DNA from: a virus
DNA length: 64,000 nucleotides
IMG/VR virus record: IMGVR_UViG_3300024348_000001
Coordinates: 122,055-186,054 of that record
Direction: 5' to 3' (one strand)
Within the stretch, counting starts at the first letter, position 1. Each line of letters begins with the position of its first letter. The translations under genes and the position numbers were made by a program. The notes under the pieces are model-generated. The model worked only from the letters and a program-made list of their open reading frames with translations. It had not been told where the DNA came from and did no database searches. Shown here one piece after another: positions 54,553-61,460 of this stretch.

Positions 54553-55716
54553 TACGTTTGTTCCGGGTGCCTGTCTTTGTTTGTTTTGCACCACGGACGA
54601 CAAGATCTGAAGAATGGCTTTTCTTTTAAGTTCAGGATTAGACATGATGGTGGGAAGCAATTGTTGAAATTCGGGGTTTACATTTTTTGGTACGGGCTTA
54701 TCGCCGGGTTCTCTGGCAGGATTATAATGTTGCAACAGTGCTTCGGCGGTAGGGATATCATTTAATGCTTTACCGGGATTGTTTTCAATCCAGTGTCGCC
54801 GCAATTCACTTAAATGTGCACCAAATTCAGTTGGCCTTCCGAAATAATCCACACCATATCCACCGGGTTTGCGTAACTCCTCAGGAAATTTACTTTCATA
54901 TCCTTTGAAGATGTCTGGCAACCCAAAGCTCGGAGTCATCGAAAAATCTTGACCTATACGTGACAAACTGTTACTAGCATTATGGTGCATTGCGTGTGTT
55001 AGCTCGTGTCCAAATGTGCTGCGAATCCAAGGGTCTGACGCCGGCCGATTGATCTTGTTCGGGTTCATCATTATTGCATTGGGATTTCGGCTCCAGCCGT
55101 TGCCGGACTGATTAATCGCTTGATATGCACCTGCGTCCCGCGGATTATTTTTATCAGTAAAACCGCCGTGCGTTCCAGTTTCAATAAATGGCGTTTGACG
55201 GTTTTCCCACGGTCCAACAAAACTGCCACCGCGTACGTCAACGGGGTTGTGTAAGTCTTCAGGTTTCCACGTATGCAATCCTTCTCTCTTAGCGTCGTCT
55301 TGCCACCGTTGAGAATGGTCAATTGCTCCCTGATATCCTCCGGGATACTTGTCATACAAAGGTTTAAAGTAAGCGTAAGGTATGATTTGCGTTTTAAAAT
55401 CACCCGTTGGCGGTCGGAAATAATCATACTGCGGTCTTGCGGCTGCTTGTGCAGCTTCTTGAGCTTTAGCCGATCCACTTGCAAATGGGGTTATGGGTTG
55501 TTTTGGATTACCCTTGGGCAAACCCTTAGTTGCACCAAACGGTTGTTCTGATGATTTAGCGTAAGGATTTGGTTGAGCTTGGGGCTTTTGGTCTTTTGTT
55601 AAATTCATCTCTGGTGGTGTAGGTGTAAACCAAGACCGCACAGCTTCCGTTAAATCCGAAGCGCTTTTAATTCTATGCCTAGCACACAGCATTCCTAATT
55701 CACTTGCAGTAATCAT
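54550..55716 (-). CDS. Tagged putative zinc metalloprotease (HELTH)
   Basis: AAGGAGT and the tag fix the start at ATG 55716 (MITASELGMLCARHRIK), giving 388 residues. HELTH at about residues 237-241 (STFGHELTHAMHH) is a full HExxH zinc site, and Glu297 in RPTEFGAHLSE fits the third ligand of gluzincin-type peptidases. The region between is Pro/Asn/Gly-rich. It is the second tagged protein in the cluster with this motif, the other being at 34078-35517, and they share little beyond tag and motif. A substrate in the host envelope or in the particle is plausible. Confidence 0.75.
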   Translation of the reverse strand: MITASELGMLCARHRIKSASDLTEAVRSWFTPTPPEMNLTKDQKPQAQPNPYAKSSEQPFGATKGLPKGNPKQPITPFASGSAKAQEAAQAAARPQYDYFRPPTGDFKTQIIPYAYFKPLYDKYPGGYQGAIDHSQRWQDDAKREGLHTWKPEDLHNPVDVRGGSFVGPWENRQTPFIETGTHGGFTDKNNPRDAGAYQAINQSGNGWSRNPNAIMMNPNKINRPASDPWIRSTFGHELTHAMHHNASNSLSRIGQDFSMTPSFGLPDIFKGYESKFPEELRKPGGYGVDYFGRPTEFGAHLSELRRHWIENNPGKALNDIPTAEALLQHYNPAREPGDKPVPKNVNPEFQQLLPTIMSNPELKRKAILQILSSVVQNKQRQAPGTNV

Positions 55717-55726
55717 CGTTGACTCC

Positions 55727-56824
55727 TTACTGCCCAAAGATTTTAGGAATTACTGCGCCGATAACACCTAATGCCACGTTACCCAATCCAAACTGTGGTG
55801 CCGTATAAGGTGTTCCGACAACTTTGTTCAAAGCATATCCAGCCAAAAATCCTGTTGCGTAATTACCCGCAGCGTTGACTGCTAATTTACCTAATTGATC
55901 TCCTGTGACATATCCCGGAATGCGCCTGTCAGAAGGCATGTGAGACGCAGAATACATAGTCGCCAAAGTACCTGCCATCATTTGAGGACTAGCCCCCGTC
56001 TGCCACAGCGTTCTTCCAAGCGCGTCTACATTGACATCAAAAGGCGTAGGCGTGCGGGGAGAAAACGAAGCAGGTCCAAAAGCATCTTCTTCAAATTCGG
56101 CTATCTTTTCGTGTATTAGATCAAATGACAATTTACCAAACATGCTACCGAACATGCTTTTTTTAGGTTTATCCTCGGGGTAAGACACGGGGAATTCTGT
56201 TTCAGGTTTGAACTTAGAATAATCTATTGGGTCAGCGTGGGGCCAATTGCTAAATAAAGACTTACCTTCCATGAGACTAGGATAAGCCCTTAATAAACCT
56301 GCGGCTCCTGTACCTGTTAAGCCACCCAACATAGCTAGACTTGATGGCAATTCATCGCCATAACCTTCAGGCGCAACAGTTTTGATTAATTTGCCCGCAC
56401 CATAACCTAATCCTGCACCGACTAACCCCGACGTAAGCATCGCAGCTAAGGGATTAGGGTGATTAGGGATGGTGCCAAAATATTTACCGGGAATAAAGTT
56501 AAGGTTCTCAGCTATGGTCTTGAGTGTCTGACTATATGCCACTTTAACCCAAGGCTCGCTGTCTAATTCTTCAAGTGTCAATGGCGTTTCTTTGATGTAA
56601 CCGAAGTCACTTGCAAATTTAAGGGCTCTAATTACATCAGCTTCTGGCGTTTTAGGACTAGCGTGTACTGCAAGCTTCTCAATGACAGGTGAGTAGTAAT
56701 AACCTATGTGCCCTGTGGTTGCGACATCTAACGCCGCAACCTTAAGAAGATCCGCGGCGTCTACACACGGCTCCAACCAATCATCAATGGCGGGAATCAC
56801 ATCTGCCCACGTTTGAGGAATCAT
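55727..56824 (-). CDS. Membrane-segment protein of the ejectome cluster
   Basis: A 365-residue protein (MIPQTWADVIPAIDDWLEP). Hydrophobic Gly/Ala-rich segments occur near residues 128-150 (AAMLTSGLVGAGLGYGAG), 160-180 (SLAMLGGLTGTGAAGLL) and 320-362 (GYVTGDQLGKLAVNAAGN, then LGNVALGVIGAVIPKIFG). Note YVTGDQLGKLAVNAA, which resembles the tag sequence but is internal. Such proteins could span the host membrane after ejection. It ends only 10 bases before the next gene. Confidence 0.55.
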   Translation of the reverse strand: MIPQTWADVIPAIDDWLEPCVDAADLLKVAALDVATTGHIGYYYSPVIEKLAVHASPKTPEADVIRALKFASDFGYIKETPLTLEELDSEPWVKVAYSQTLKTIAENLNFIPGKYFGTIPNHPNPLAAMLTSGLVGAGLGYGAGKLIKTVAPEGYGDELPSSLAMLGGLTGTGAAGLLRAYPSLMEGKSLFSNWPHADPIDYSKFKPETEFPVSYPEDKPKKSMFGSMFGKLSFDLIHEKIAEFEEDAFGPASFSPRTPTPFDVNVDALGRTLWQTGASPQMMAGTLATMYSASHMPSDRRIPGYVTGDQLGKLAVNAAGNYATGFLAGYALNKVVGTPYTAPQFGLGNVALGVIGAVIPKIFGQ

Positions 56825-56868
56825 GGTTTAATCCTTTGAGTACCGTTCCTTTAAACGCTTATGGACAG

Positions 56869-57411
56869 TTAGCGCATCGATCGCATTGCCGCAAGCATAA
56901 GAGCGGAATTATTGTCGGATTGAGTCCTGTCGGCGTCTCTTTGAAAAACAGGATCACTCATGATGTCACGCATACGTGCTCCGGGTGGCAATCGACGCAT
57001 CAATTCTTCTGTGGACTCGTTCTCGGCTTGTCTGCCCCACGCGCCGCCAACACCACCAACAACGCCACCTAACCCCGCCCCAATAAGTCCGCCCGGAAGA
57101 CCGCCTAACGCCAATCCACCGATACCACCTGCGCCGGCACCTAGCAATCCCGTCAGTAATCCTTGTTTGGTGGGACTAGCCATCGTTTCGGCAGGATCGG
57201 TTGCATAGCTCTGGAAAATTCGAGGTATCCAGCGATCTTTACCTTTTTCAATTCGTTCTTGTTCCTCGGGTTCAAATTCTCGTCTTTCATTTATGGGTAG
57301 GTATTGTTGCGCGCCAAATTGCGGCGTTCCATATGGTTTTTCTTTAGCTGTTTTTTCTTGCATGTAAGCGTTGTATGCGACAAAACGTCCAAGATCTGAA
57401 GCTGTGTACAT
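56869..57411 (-). CDS. Tagged glycine-zipper protein
   Basis: CGGAGA fits ATG 57411 (MYTASDLGRFVAYNAYMQEK), giving 180 residues. A hydrophilic, Glu/Arg-rich part is followed at about residues 90-130 by LLGAGAGGIGGLALGG and LIGAGLGGVVGGVGGAWG, a clear glycine zipper that in other proteins packs membrane helices. The end is Arg/Met-rich. It is the first gene of the minus-strand packaged-protein block after the small-gene region, so it may mark where late transcription begins. Confidence 0.6.
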   Translation of the reverse strand: MYTASDLGRFVAYNAYMQEKTAKEKPYGTPQFGAQQYLPINERREFEPEEQERIEKGKDRWIPRIFQSYATDPAETMASPTKQGLLTGLLGAGAGGIGGLALGGLPGGLIGAGLGGVVGGVGGAWGRQAENESTEELMRRLPPGARMRDIMSDPVFQRDADRTQSDNNSALMLAAMRSMR

Positions 57412-57434
57412 GTGCAGTCTCCGTGCCAAAACAT

Positions 57435-57444
57435 TAAGTGTTTA
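57435..57444. promoter_or_regulatory. TAAACACTTA motif upstream of the tagged block
   Basis: Variant of the junction motif 24 bases ahead of ATG 57411 where no gene precedes, with an AT-rich flank (minus strand GTTATATTAAACACTTA). A promoter would be expected here. The gap 57412-57594 otherwise holds the terminator below and a 21-codon frame (57479-57541 region) too weak to call. Confidence 0.4.
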
Positions 57445-57552
57445 ATATAACATACCACCACAAAAGAACATTATCGCCAAACTCTAAGCAAGATCCTGTC
57501 TGACCGATTCATGACTGGCGTAATAAGGCTGATCATGGGGGCTCCAATAGCT

Positions 57553-57590
57553 AAAAAAAAGACACCCAAGGCCGAAGCCTCAGGTGTCTT
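57553..57590 (-). terminator. Terminator of the shared-tail family (copy 1)
   Basis: Stem AAGACACC (57559-57566 with 57583-57590), an inner GGC-UUCG-GCC hairpin, then eight T and AGCTATTG on the minus strand. It ends the lipoprotein transcript. Confidence 0.85.
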
Positions 57591-57594
57591 TAAT

Positions 57595-57735
57595 TTACCA
57601 TCTAATCGACTGACGAACAGTCGTTTGTACGACAGGCGGTCCGTGCCCACCGTAGAACGCCGTTGTCTCAATGTCCATTTGATGCGCTGTGGCACATCCA
57701 CTAGCGCACGCAATCAAAAGCAATAGAAAGCGCAT
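57595..57735 (-). CDS. 46-residue putative lipoprotein
   Basis: ATG 57735, with GGAGGGG six bases before, opens a 46-codon frame ending just before a terminator. The peptide begins MRFLLLLIACASGC: Arg2, a short Leu/Ile-rich core, then Leu-Ile-Ala-Cys10, a perfect lipobox, so a lipoprotein signal peptide is likely. The mature part would be about 37 residues, rich in Gly, His, Thr and Val with few charges. Small phage lipoproteins include superinfection-exclusion proteins (T5 Llp type) and Rz1 spanins; this one lacks the Pro-rich region of Rz1. It is part of the small-gene region, expected to be expressed early. Confidence 0.6.
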   Translation of the reverse strand: MRFLLLLIACASGCATAHQMDIETTAFYGGHGPPVVQTTVRQSIRW

Positions 57736-57749
57736 TGCCCCTCCATGGT

Positions 57750-57830
57750 CAATAGTAGCTATTGCTTATGCAGACAGGACTTACGTCGAGTCTGCATTGC
57801 GTCTATAACGTAATCATACGCTATAGACGC
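57750..57830 (-). other. Structured leader with three hairpins
   Basis: Ahead of the lipoprotein gene: CAATAG-TAG-CTATTG (57750-57764); ATGCAGAC pairing with GTCTGCAT (57768-57775 with 57790-57797); and a 12-bp stem with one mismatch (57799-57810 with 57819-57830, GCGTCTATA). No T-run follows any of them on the minus strand, so they are probably leader or processing structures, not terminators. Confidence 0.6.
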
Positions 57831-57835
57831 CGGAA

Positions 57836-58084
57836 TCAAACACCGATTGGGTATTCCCAATCGGGTTGCCGTTCAATCAAATTAATGATTGAAACGGCTG
57901 CATGGCGGGTAGCCGCCCACCCTGCAAACGGGTGAGGTGCGCCGGAAGAATTTTCCAACGCAGTCAACACTTCGGTGGTAACCGGGTGTTGGGTCTTGCG
58001 GACGAAATTAATCGCCCTCATAAATCTTTGCATAATCTCGTTGTCCGAGACTTCCCCAACGGGTCGCTTATCCAGCGTTGTCAT
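57836..58084 (-). CDS. Small unknown early-type protein
   Basis: An 82-residue protein with AGGAGA before ATG 58084. It is mostly helical (EIMQRFMRAINFVRKTQHPV, then EVLTALENSSGA) and ends WEYPIGV. It lies behind one of the four promoter-like elements (58112-58145), without the UUCG leader hairpin. No family recognised. Confidence 0.6.
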   Translation of the reverse strand: MTTLDKRPVGEVSDNEIMQRFMRAINFVRKTQHPVTTEVLTALENSSGAPHPFAGWAATRHAAVSIINLIERQPDWEYPIGV

Positions 58085-58111
58085 TAGGTTCTCCTAATTA
58101 AATAGGCGATG

Positions 58112-58145
58112 CATAATATATGACGCATTTAAGCTTTGGATTTAG
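58112..58145 (-). promoter_or_regulatory. 34-bp promoter-like element (copy D)
   Basis: Reads CTAAATCCA...GCTTAAATGCGTCATATATTATG on the minus strand, 27 bases ahead of ATG 58084. The TATATT box differs most from the other copies, yet the CTAAAT and GCGTCATAT parts are kept. Confidence 0.7.
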
Positions 58146-58157
58146 ATGCTCTGATAG

Positions 58158-58198
58158 CTAAAAAAAACCCACCCAAGCCCGAAGGCCTGAGTGGGTTA
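58158..58198 (-). terminator. Terminator of the shared-tail family (copy 2)
   Basis: Stem AACCCAC (58166-58172 with 58191-58197), GGCC-TTCG-GGC inner part, then T-run and AGCTATC on the minus strand, just downstream of the stop of 58202-58561. Confidence 0.8.
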
Positions 58199-58201
58199 AA
58201 T

Positions 58202-58561
58202 TCAATAATCATGTCGTACTGTTATTTCCCCCAAATGGGGAACGAGCCATTTTTCTATGCGGGTGTGCTGACACACTCCGCCGTCAAAATTTCGCTCTGT
58301 AATCGTCCGACGCCCGTATAGGGCGTCGGACATTGATTCTGTTTTGGTTGATATGCGGACAGCCCAGCCAGCCGCAATGGCGGCTTTGGCCAGTCTCTTT
58401 TTGCAAAATCCGGCCGCAATAGCGGCTGGGATGTCGTCAGCAGACGCCAATGTCATGTATTGAATAAATTTCGTATTGACGGTTGGGTAATCGTCAATAC
58501 TTTGTTCTACGGTGTCGTTCCGAGCTGCGTGACTTTTAACATACTCAGTGCAATACAGCAT
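58202..58561 (-). CDS. Unknown 119-residue early-type protein
   Basis: AGGAG points to ATG 58561 (LYCTEYVKSHAARND), not the in-frame ATG at 58585, which lies inside the leader hairpin. The protein is mixed alpha/beta with an Ala-rich helix pair (SADDIPAAIAAGFCKKRLAK, then AIAAGWAVRISTKTES), and ends in a beta-like region with HTRIEKWLVPHLGEITV. It is the only gene of a promoter-hairpin-gene-terminator cassette. Function unknown. Confidence 0.6.
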   Translation of the reverse strand: MLYCTEYVKSHAARNDTVEQSIDDYPTVNTKFIQYMTLASADDIPAAIAAGFCKKRLAKAAIAAGWAVRISTKTESMSDALYGRRTITERNFDGGVCQHTRIEKWLVPHLGEITVRHDY

Positions 58562-58582
58562 TTCAGAAACTCCTATTGAATC

Positions 58583-58620
58583 CACACACCTCTAAACCGA
58601 AATGGCTTAGATAGCGTGTG
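58583..58620 (-). other. Leader hairpin A (UUCG type)
   Basis: On the minus strand CACACGC..TCTAA, then CCATTTCGGTT, then TTAGA.GGTGTGTG: stem with a small internal loop and a UUCG-type loop. It lies between promoter A and ATG 58561. Confidence 0.65.
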
Positions 58621-58627
58621 TCTTCCA

Positions 58628-58661
58628 CATGTAATATGACGCATTTAGGCTTCCAATTTAG
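58628..58661 (-). promoter_or_regulatory. 34-bp promoter-like element (copy A)
   Basis: CTAAAT...AAATGCGTCATATTACATG on the minus strand. It stands back to back with a plus-strand promoter candidate starting three bases further on. Confidence 0.75.
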
Positions 58662-58663
58662 GC

Positions 58664-58692
58664 TTGACATTAATTTTCAACAAGACCACAAT
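58664..58692 (+). promoter_or_regulatory. Sigma70-like promoter for the plus-strand island
   Basis: TTGACA (58664-58669), 17-base spacer, then CACAAT (58687-58692), a weak -10. It is the only clear TTGACA in this intergenic region and faces the three plus-strand genes. Confidence 0.5.
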
Positions 58693-58746
58693 CCCTCTTC
58701 GCTAGGCAGGTGATTTGGTTTCTGTTTAGCTTGTTGAGGATTAGTT

Positions 58747-58986
58747 ATGTTGAAGTACGTCGCTCTCGGTTTTATGTGCGTAACCGGTTTTGCCTTTGGT
58801 GGCGAAAAGGGCCAAGATGCTAAGGCTCCCGAAAAGGCCACACTTAAGTCGGCCAACAAGGTCATCGTGGAACAGAAGACCACAGAGTATGCTCCTGTTG
58901 CTAAGAAGAGGAAGTTGCTCTATCGTCCAGTCAGCGTCAAGAAGGTTGTGGGCGAAGTTGAAACCTGCCCTAACTGCAAGAAGTAA
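58747..58986 (+). CDS. Small secreted protein with C-terminal CxxC
   Basis: A 79-residue protein with TGAGGAT before ATG 58747. Residues 1-18 form a signal peptide-like start (MLKYVALGFMCVTGFAFG), followed by a Lys-rich mature part (KGQDAKAPEKATLK, then KKRKLLYRPVSVKKVVG) ending CPNCKK. It heads the plus-strand island with the glycosyltransferase and mutase. If exported, the basic mature peptide could bind anionic surface polymers or act on the envelope; the Cys pair may bind metal or form a disulfide. Not a known family to me. Confidence 0.6.
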   Translation: MLKYVALGFMCVTGFAFGGEKGQDAKAPEKATLKSANKVIVEQKTTEYAPVAKKRKLLYRPVSVKKVVGEVETCPNCKK

Positions 58987-59003
58987 GTATCCTTGTTTAA
59001 TTT

Positions 59004-59046
59004 AAAATCCTCCTGTTTTGGTTTAAAATCAAAACAGGAGGATTTT
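59004..59046 (+). promoter_or_regulatory. Perfect 17-bp hairpin hiding the glycosyltransferase ribosome site
   Basis: 59004-59020 pairs base for base with 59030-59046, loop of 9. The AGGAGG at 59036-59041, seven bases before ATG 59049, lies entirely in the 3' arm. Folded RNA should block initiation unless ribosomes, a helicase, temperature or a protein opens it. It also resembles a weak terminator of the preceding gene, because a TTTT follows. Confidence 0.75.
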
Positions 59047-59048
59047 CT

Positions 59049-60047
59049 ATGTCACAACTGCTTGGCCCTTATCAGTTTGAGTTGTTTTCATTAAAAGAAG
59101 TGCACATGGATTCATCGCGTAATGTGGTGTTTTCATCTAAGCCTGCGATTGATCGGCGTATTCTTGCGGACAGGATTCAATCTCTGACGCAATCGAAATA
59201 CGAGAGAACAATCAATGACGCCAAAGTAATCGACAATCTTCTAACCGTAAAAATGGACAAAGGACATTACGTTCCAAGTTATCCCGCGTTCTACCACATG
59301 ATGGTTGATGGGTTGCCTCGTACTTTTCCCACATTTGAAAACAAACTTGATTTGATTATCAGCGAGCACAATTTCAATTTATTTAAAGGGCTTAGGGAAG
59401 CTGTTGAACCGTGGTTACCTCATAATTCAATAAGCACTTATGCGGGGAATCCTGAGTTCATACAAGCGGCCGATGGTACGGAACTTTATGGTTCTCGCAA
59501 CAGATTGGAAGCTAACGAACTGTCTTTTTTTTCTGTTAAACATTCTTCTAACTACAACGCTAAAGTCATTAACAAAAGAATTGCGTGTGCTTTCTGGCAA
59601 AAGTTCGCTGTTGATCACTGGATTGACGTTAAGCCAAAACGCAGATTGTTTGTTGCTCGGATGGATCAATACTTCAGATCTATGCGTTGTGGAAACCAAC
59701 CTGAATTGGCAAAGATGCTTAGAAAGAAATATGGCTTTGAACTGTACGAAACAGATAAACACAGCTTCATGGAAAACGCTAAGGCATTTCGCGAAGCTGA
59801 ATTTATCATCGGTGTGCATGGGGCCGCGTTGTCACACATATGCTTCTGCCACCCCGGAATTAAATTCATACAGTTGGCAAGCAAAGATGTGTATAACGTG
59901 TTCTTTGATGTGTTGGCTGAAACGTTGAATTTCAAGTACAGAAACCTATATGGGTTTGATGCGAACAACCAAATTTCCAAAACATACAACGAAGTTTTCC
60001 GCGTGCCTCTACATCACATGGAAAAGGCTATCAGAGGCTTGAAGTAA
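59049..60047 (+). CDS. GT61-type glycosyltransferase
   Basis: A 332-residue protein. The C-terminal region holds the family signature: KPKRRLFVARMDQYFRSM (basic, donor-side), then EAEFIIGVHGAALSHICFCH (the conserved HGA(A/G)L) and GIKFIQL. Families of this type (DUF563/GT61) transfer sugars onto polysaccharide or protein. Length is close to a single-domain member, with no membrane segment, so it should work in the cytoplasm. The next gene starts after one base and makes the galactofuranose donor, so I infer that UDP-galactofuranose is the donor used. An unusual leader hairpin controls access to the ribosome site. Confidence 0.75.
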   Translation: MSQLLGPYQFELFSLKEVHMDSSRNVVFSSKPAIDRRILADRIQSLTQSKYERTINDAKVIDNLLTVKMDKGHYVPSYPAFYHMMVDGLPRTFPTFENKLDLIISEHNFNLFKGLREAVEPWLPHNSISTYAGNPEFIQAADGTELYGSRNRLEANELSFFSVKHSSNYNAKVINKRIACAFWQKFAVDHWIDVKPKRRLFVARMDQYFRSMRCGNQPELAKMLRKKYGFELYETDKHSFMENAKAFREAEFIIGVHGAALSHICFCHPGIKFIQLASKDVYNVFFDVLAETLNFKYRNLYGFDANNQISKTYNEVFRVPLHHMEKAIRGLK

Positions 60048-60048
60048 C

Positions 60049-61134
60049 ATGACTAAAGTTGATTATCTAATTGTCGGATCGGGGCTTACAGGGGCGGTTA
60101 TCGCAAGGTCATTGGTTGACGCGGGTAAAGATGTGCTTGTGGTCGATAGGCGTAACCACATGGGAGGAAACGTACACGACACTGTTCATGAATCTGGCGT
60201 CAGAATCCATACATACGGACCACATTACTTCAGAACGTCATCTAAGAAAATATGGGACTTCGCCACAAGGTTTGCCAAGTTCTATAAGTATGAAGCCGCG
60301 TTACTTTCAAATGTTGACAATGAATTAGTACAGTGGCCAATAGCTGGTTCTTACATCACAAGGAAAGTGGGAATTGATTGGGCGCCCGAGTTTAAAGGTA
60401 AACCCTCAAATCTTGAAGAAGCTGCTTTAGGATTGATGCCTAGATTGATCTACGAAAAATTCATCAAAGAATACAACGAAAAGCAATGGGGCGTGCCTGT
60501 CAAAGATTTGTCAGCAGAGTTGTGCTCCCGCTTTGACGTTAGATATGACGATGAACCAAGACTTAAACCAAATGCTCTGTATCAAGGTATTCCAGAAGAC
60601 GGATATGCCTCGTGGATGGCAGCAATGCTCAATGGCGTAAAAGTCGAATTGGGTTTTGATTATCTAAAAAACAGGAATGAGATCGTTGCCCGTAAATGCC
60701 TGATCTTCACGGGACCAATAGACGAATTCTTTGATTATGAATGCGGTAAGCTCCTGTACAGAGGACAGGTCCGCAAACATACTTACATGCCACTGATTGA
60801 TTTTGTGCAGCCATGTGGGCAGGTCAACAATCCATTACACTCTGGAGGTACACACATAAGAACGTTGGAATGGAAACACATGATGCCAAAACATGTGCAA
60901 CCTCAAATAAAAGGTACCGTGGTTACACAAGAAATTCCCTTCACTCCTGTTACTTCAACTAATTACGAATACCCTTTTCCAGACAATGTGAATAAGCACT
61001 TATACGAAACATACAGAACAAAAGCTGATGGCCTGACAAATACACTCATTTGTGGGAGATTGGGTGAATACAAATACTATGACATGGATCAAGCCATAGG
61101 ACGAGCTTTGACACTAAGTGAGAAGTTTGGTTGA
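60049..61134 (+). CDS. glf: UDP-galactopyranose mutase
   Basis: A 361-residue flavoprotein (E. coli Glf is 367) that converts UDP-galactopyranose to UDP-galactofuranose. Motifs: GSGLTGAVIAR (FAD-binding GxGxxG, residues 10-20), RRNHMGGNVHD (34-44), THTYGPHYFRT-like GPHYF (59-63), EYNEKQWGVPVKDL with KQWG (about 144-147), PNALYQGIPEDGYASWM, and the C-terminal GRLGEYKYYDMDQAI, all diagnostic. The key Arg of the family lies in the GRLGEY segment. It starts one base after the glycosyltransferase stop, so the two are surely co-expressed. It shows no sign of disruption. Confidence 0.93.
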   Translation: MTKVDYLIVGSGLTGAVIARSLVDAGKDVLVVDRRNHMGGNVHDTVHESGVRIHTYGPHYFRTSSKKIWDFATRFAKFYKYEAALLSNVDNELVQWPIAGSYITRKVGIDWAPEFKGKPSNLEEAALGLMPRLIYEKFIKEYNEKQWGVPVKDLSAELCSRFDVRYDDEPRLKPNALYQGIPEDGYASWMAAMLNGVKVELGFDYLKNRNEIVARKCLIFTGPIDEFFDYECGKLLYRGQVRKHTYMPLIDFVQPCGQVNNPLHSGGTHIRTLEWKHMMPKHVQPQIKGTVVTQEIPFTPVTSTNYEYPFPDNVNKHLYETYRTKADGLTNTLICGRLGEYKYYDMDQAIGRALTLSEKFG

Positions 61135-61139
61135 TAGCT

Positions 61140-61184
61140 AAAAAAAAGCCCACCCAAGCCCGAAGGCAAGGGTGGGCTTTTTTT
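61140..61184. terminator. Bidirectional terminator of the shared-tail family (copy 3)
   Basis: Eight-bp stem GCCCACCC (61148-61155 with 61170-61177) with eight A before and seven T after, so it can end both the plus-strand island and the minus-strand gene at 61183-61443. On the minus strand the tail is TTTTTTTTAGCTATC. Confidence 0.9.
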
Positions 61185-61443
61185 ATTTTCTGGTTTGGCT
61201 GATTTGGTCCAGCGCACCCATGACCGCATACACGGCCCCTCCTACCATATAAATGGTAAATGCCGTAATTGCCGGTACTGGGACTGTTACCCAATACCAC
61301 AGTATCCACTCTGGTCCCTCAAAAATCTGAGGAACCATCAAGAATTCCGCAAGACTTGTTGCCAGAACAATTGCCGCCACAAGGGCGGCAAGTTTTGTCA
61401 CAACGACAATGTTTGTAACATATGCGTTCATGAAATTCTTCAT
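61183..61443 (-). CDS. Small two-pass membrane protein
   Basis: An 86-residue protein with GGGGGA before ATG 61443. Two hydrophobic segments, about residues 10-30 (IVVVTKLAALVAAIVLATSL) and 46-72 (LWYWVTVPVPAITAFTIYMV), with a short loop (FEGPEW), suggest two membrane passes with both ends in the same compartment. It is a single gene in a promoter-hairpin-gene-terminator cassette. Candidates are superinfection exclusion or holin-like function; nothing specific seen. Confidence 0.65.
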   Translation of the reverse strand: MKNFMNAYVTNIVVVTKLAALVAAIVLATSLAEFLMVPQIFEGPEWILWYWVTVPVPAITAFTIYMVGGAVYAVMGALDQISQTRK

Positions 61444-61460
61444 AACTCAATCCCCCAATA

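Noticed and set aside
57471-57713. An 80-codon minus-strand frame crossing a terminator.
   Set aside because: It runs through the terminator at 57553-57590 and overlaps the lipoprotein frame, which has the better start and ribosome site.
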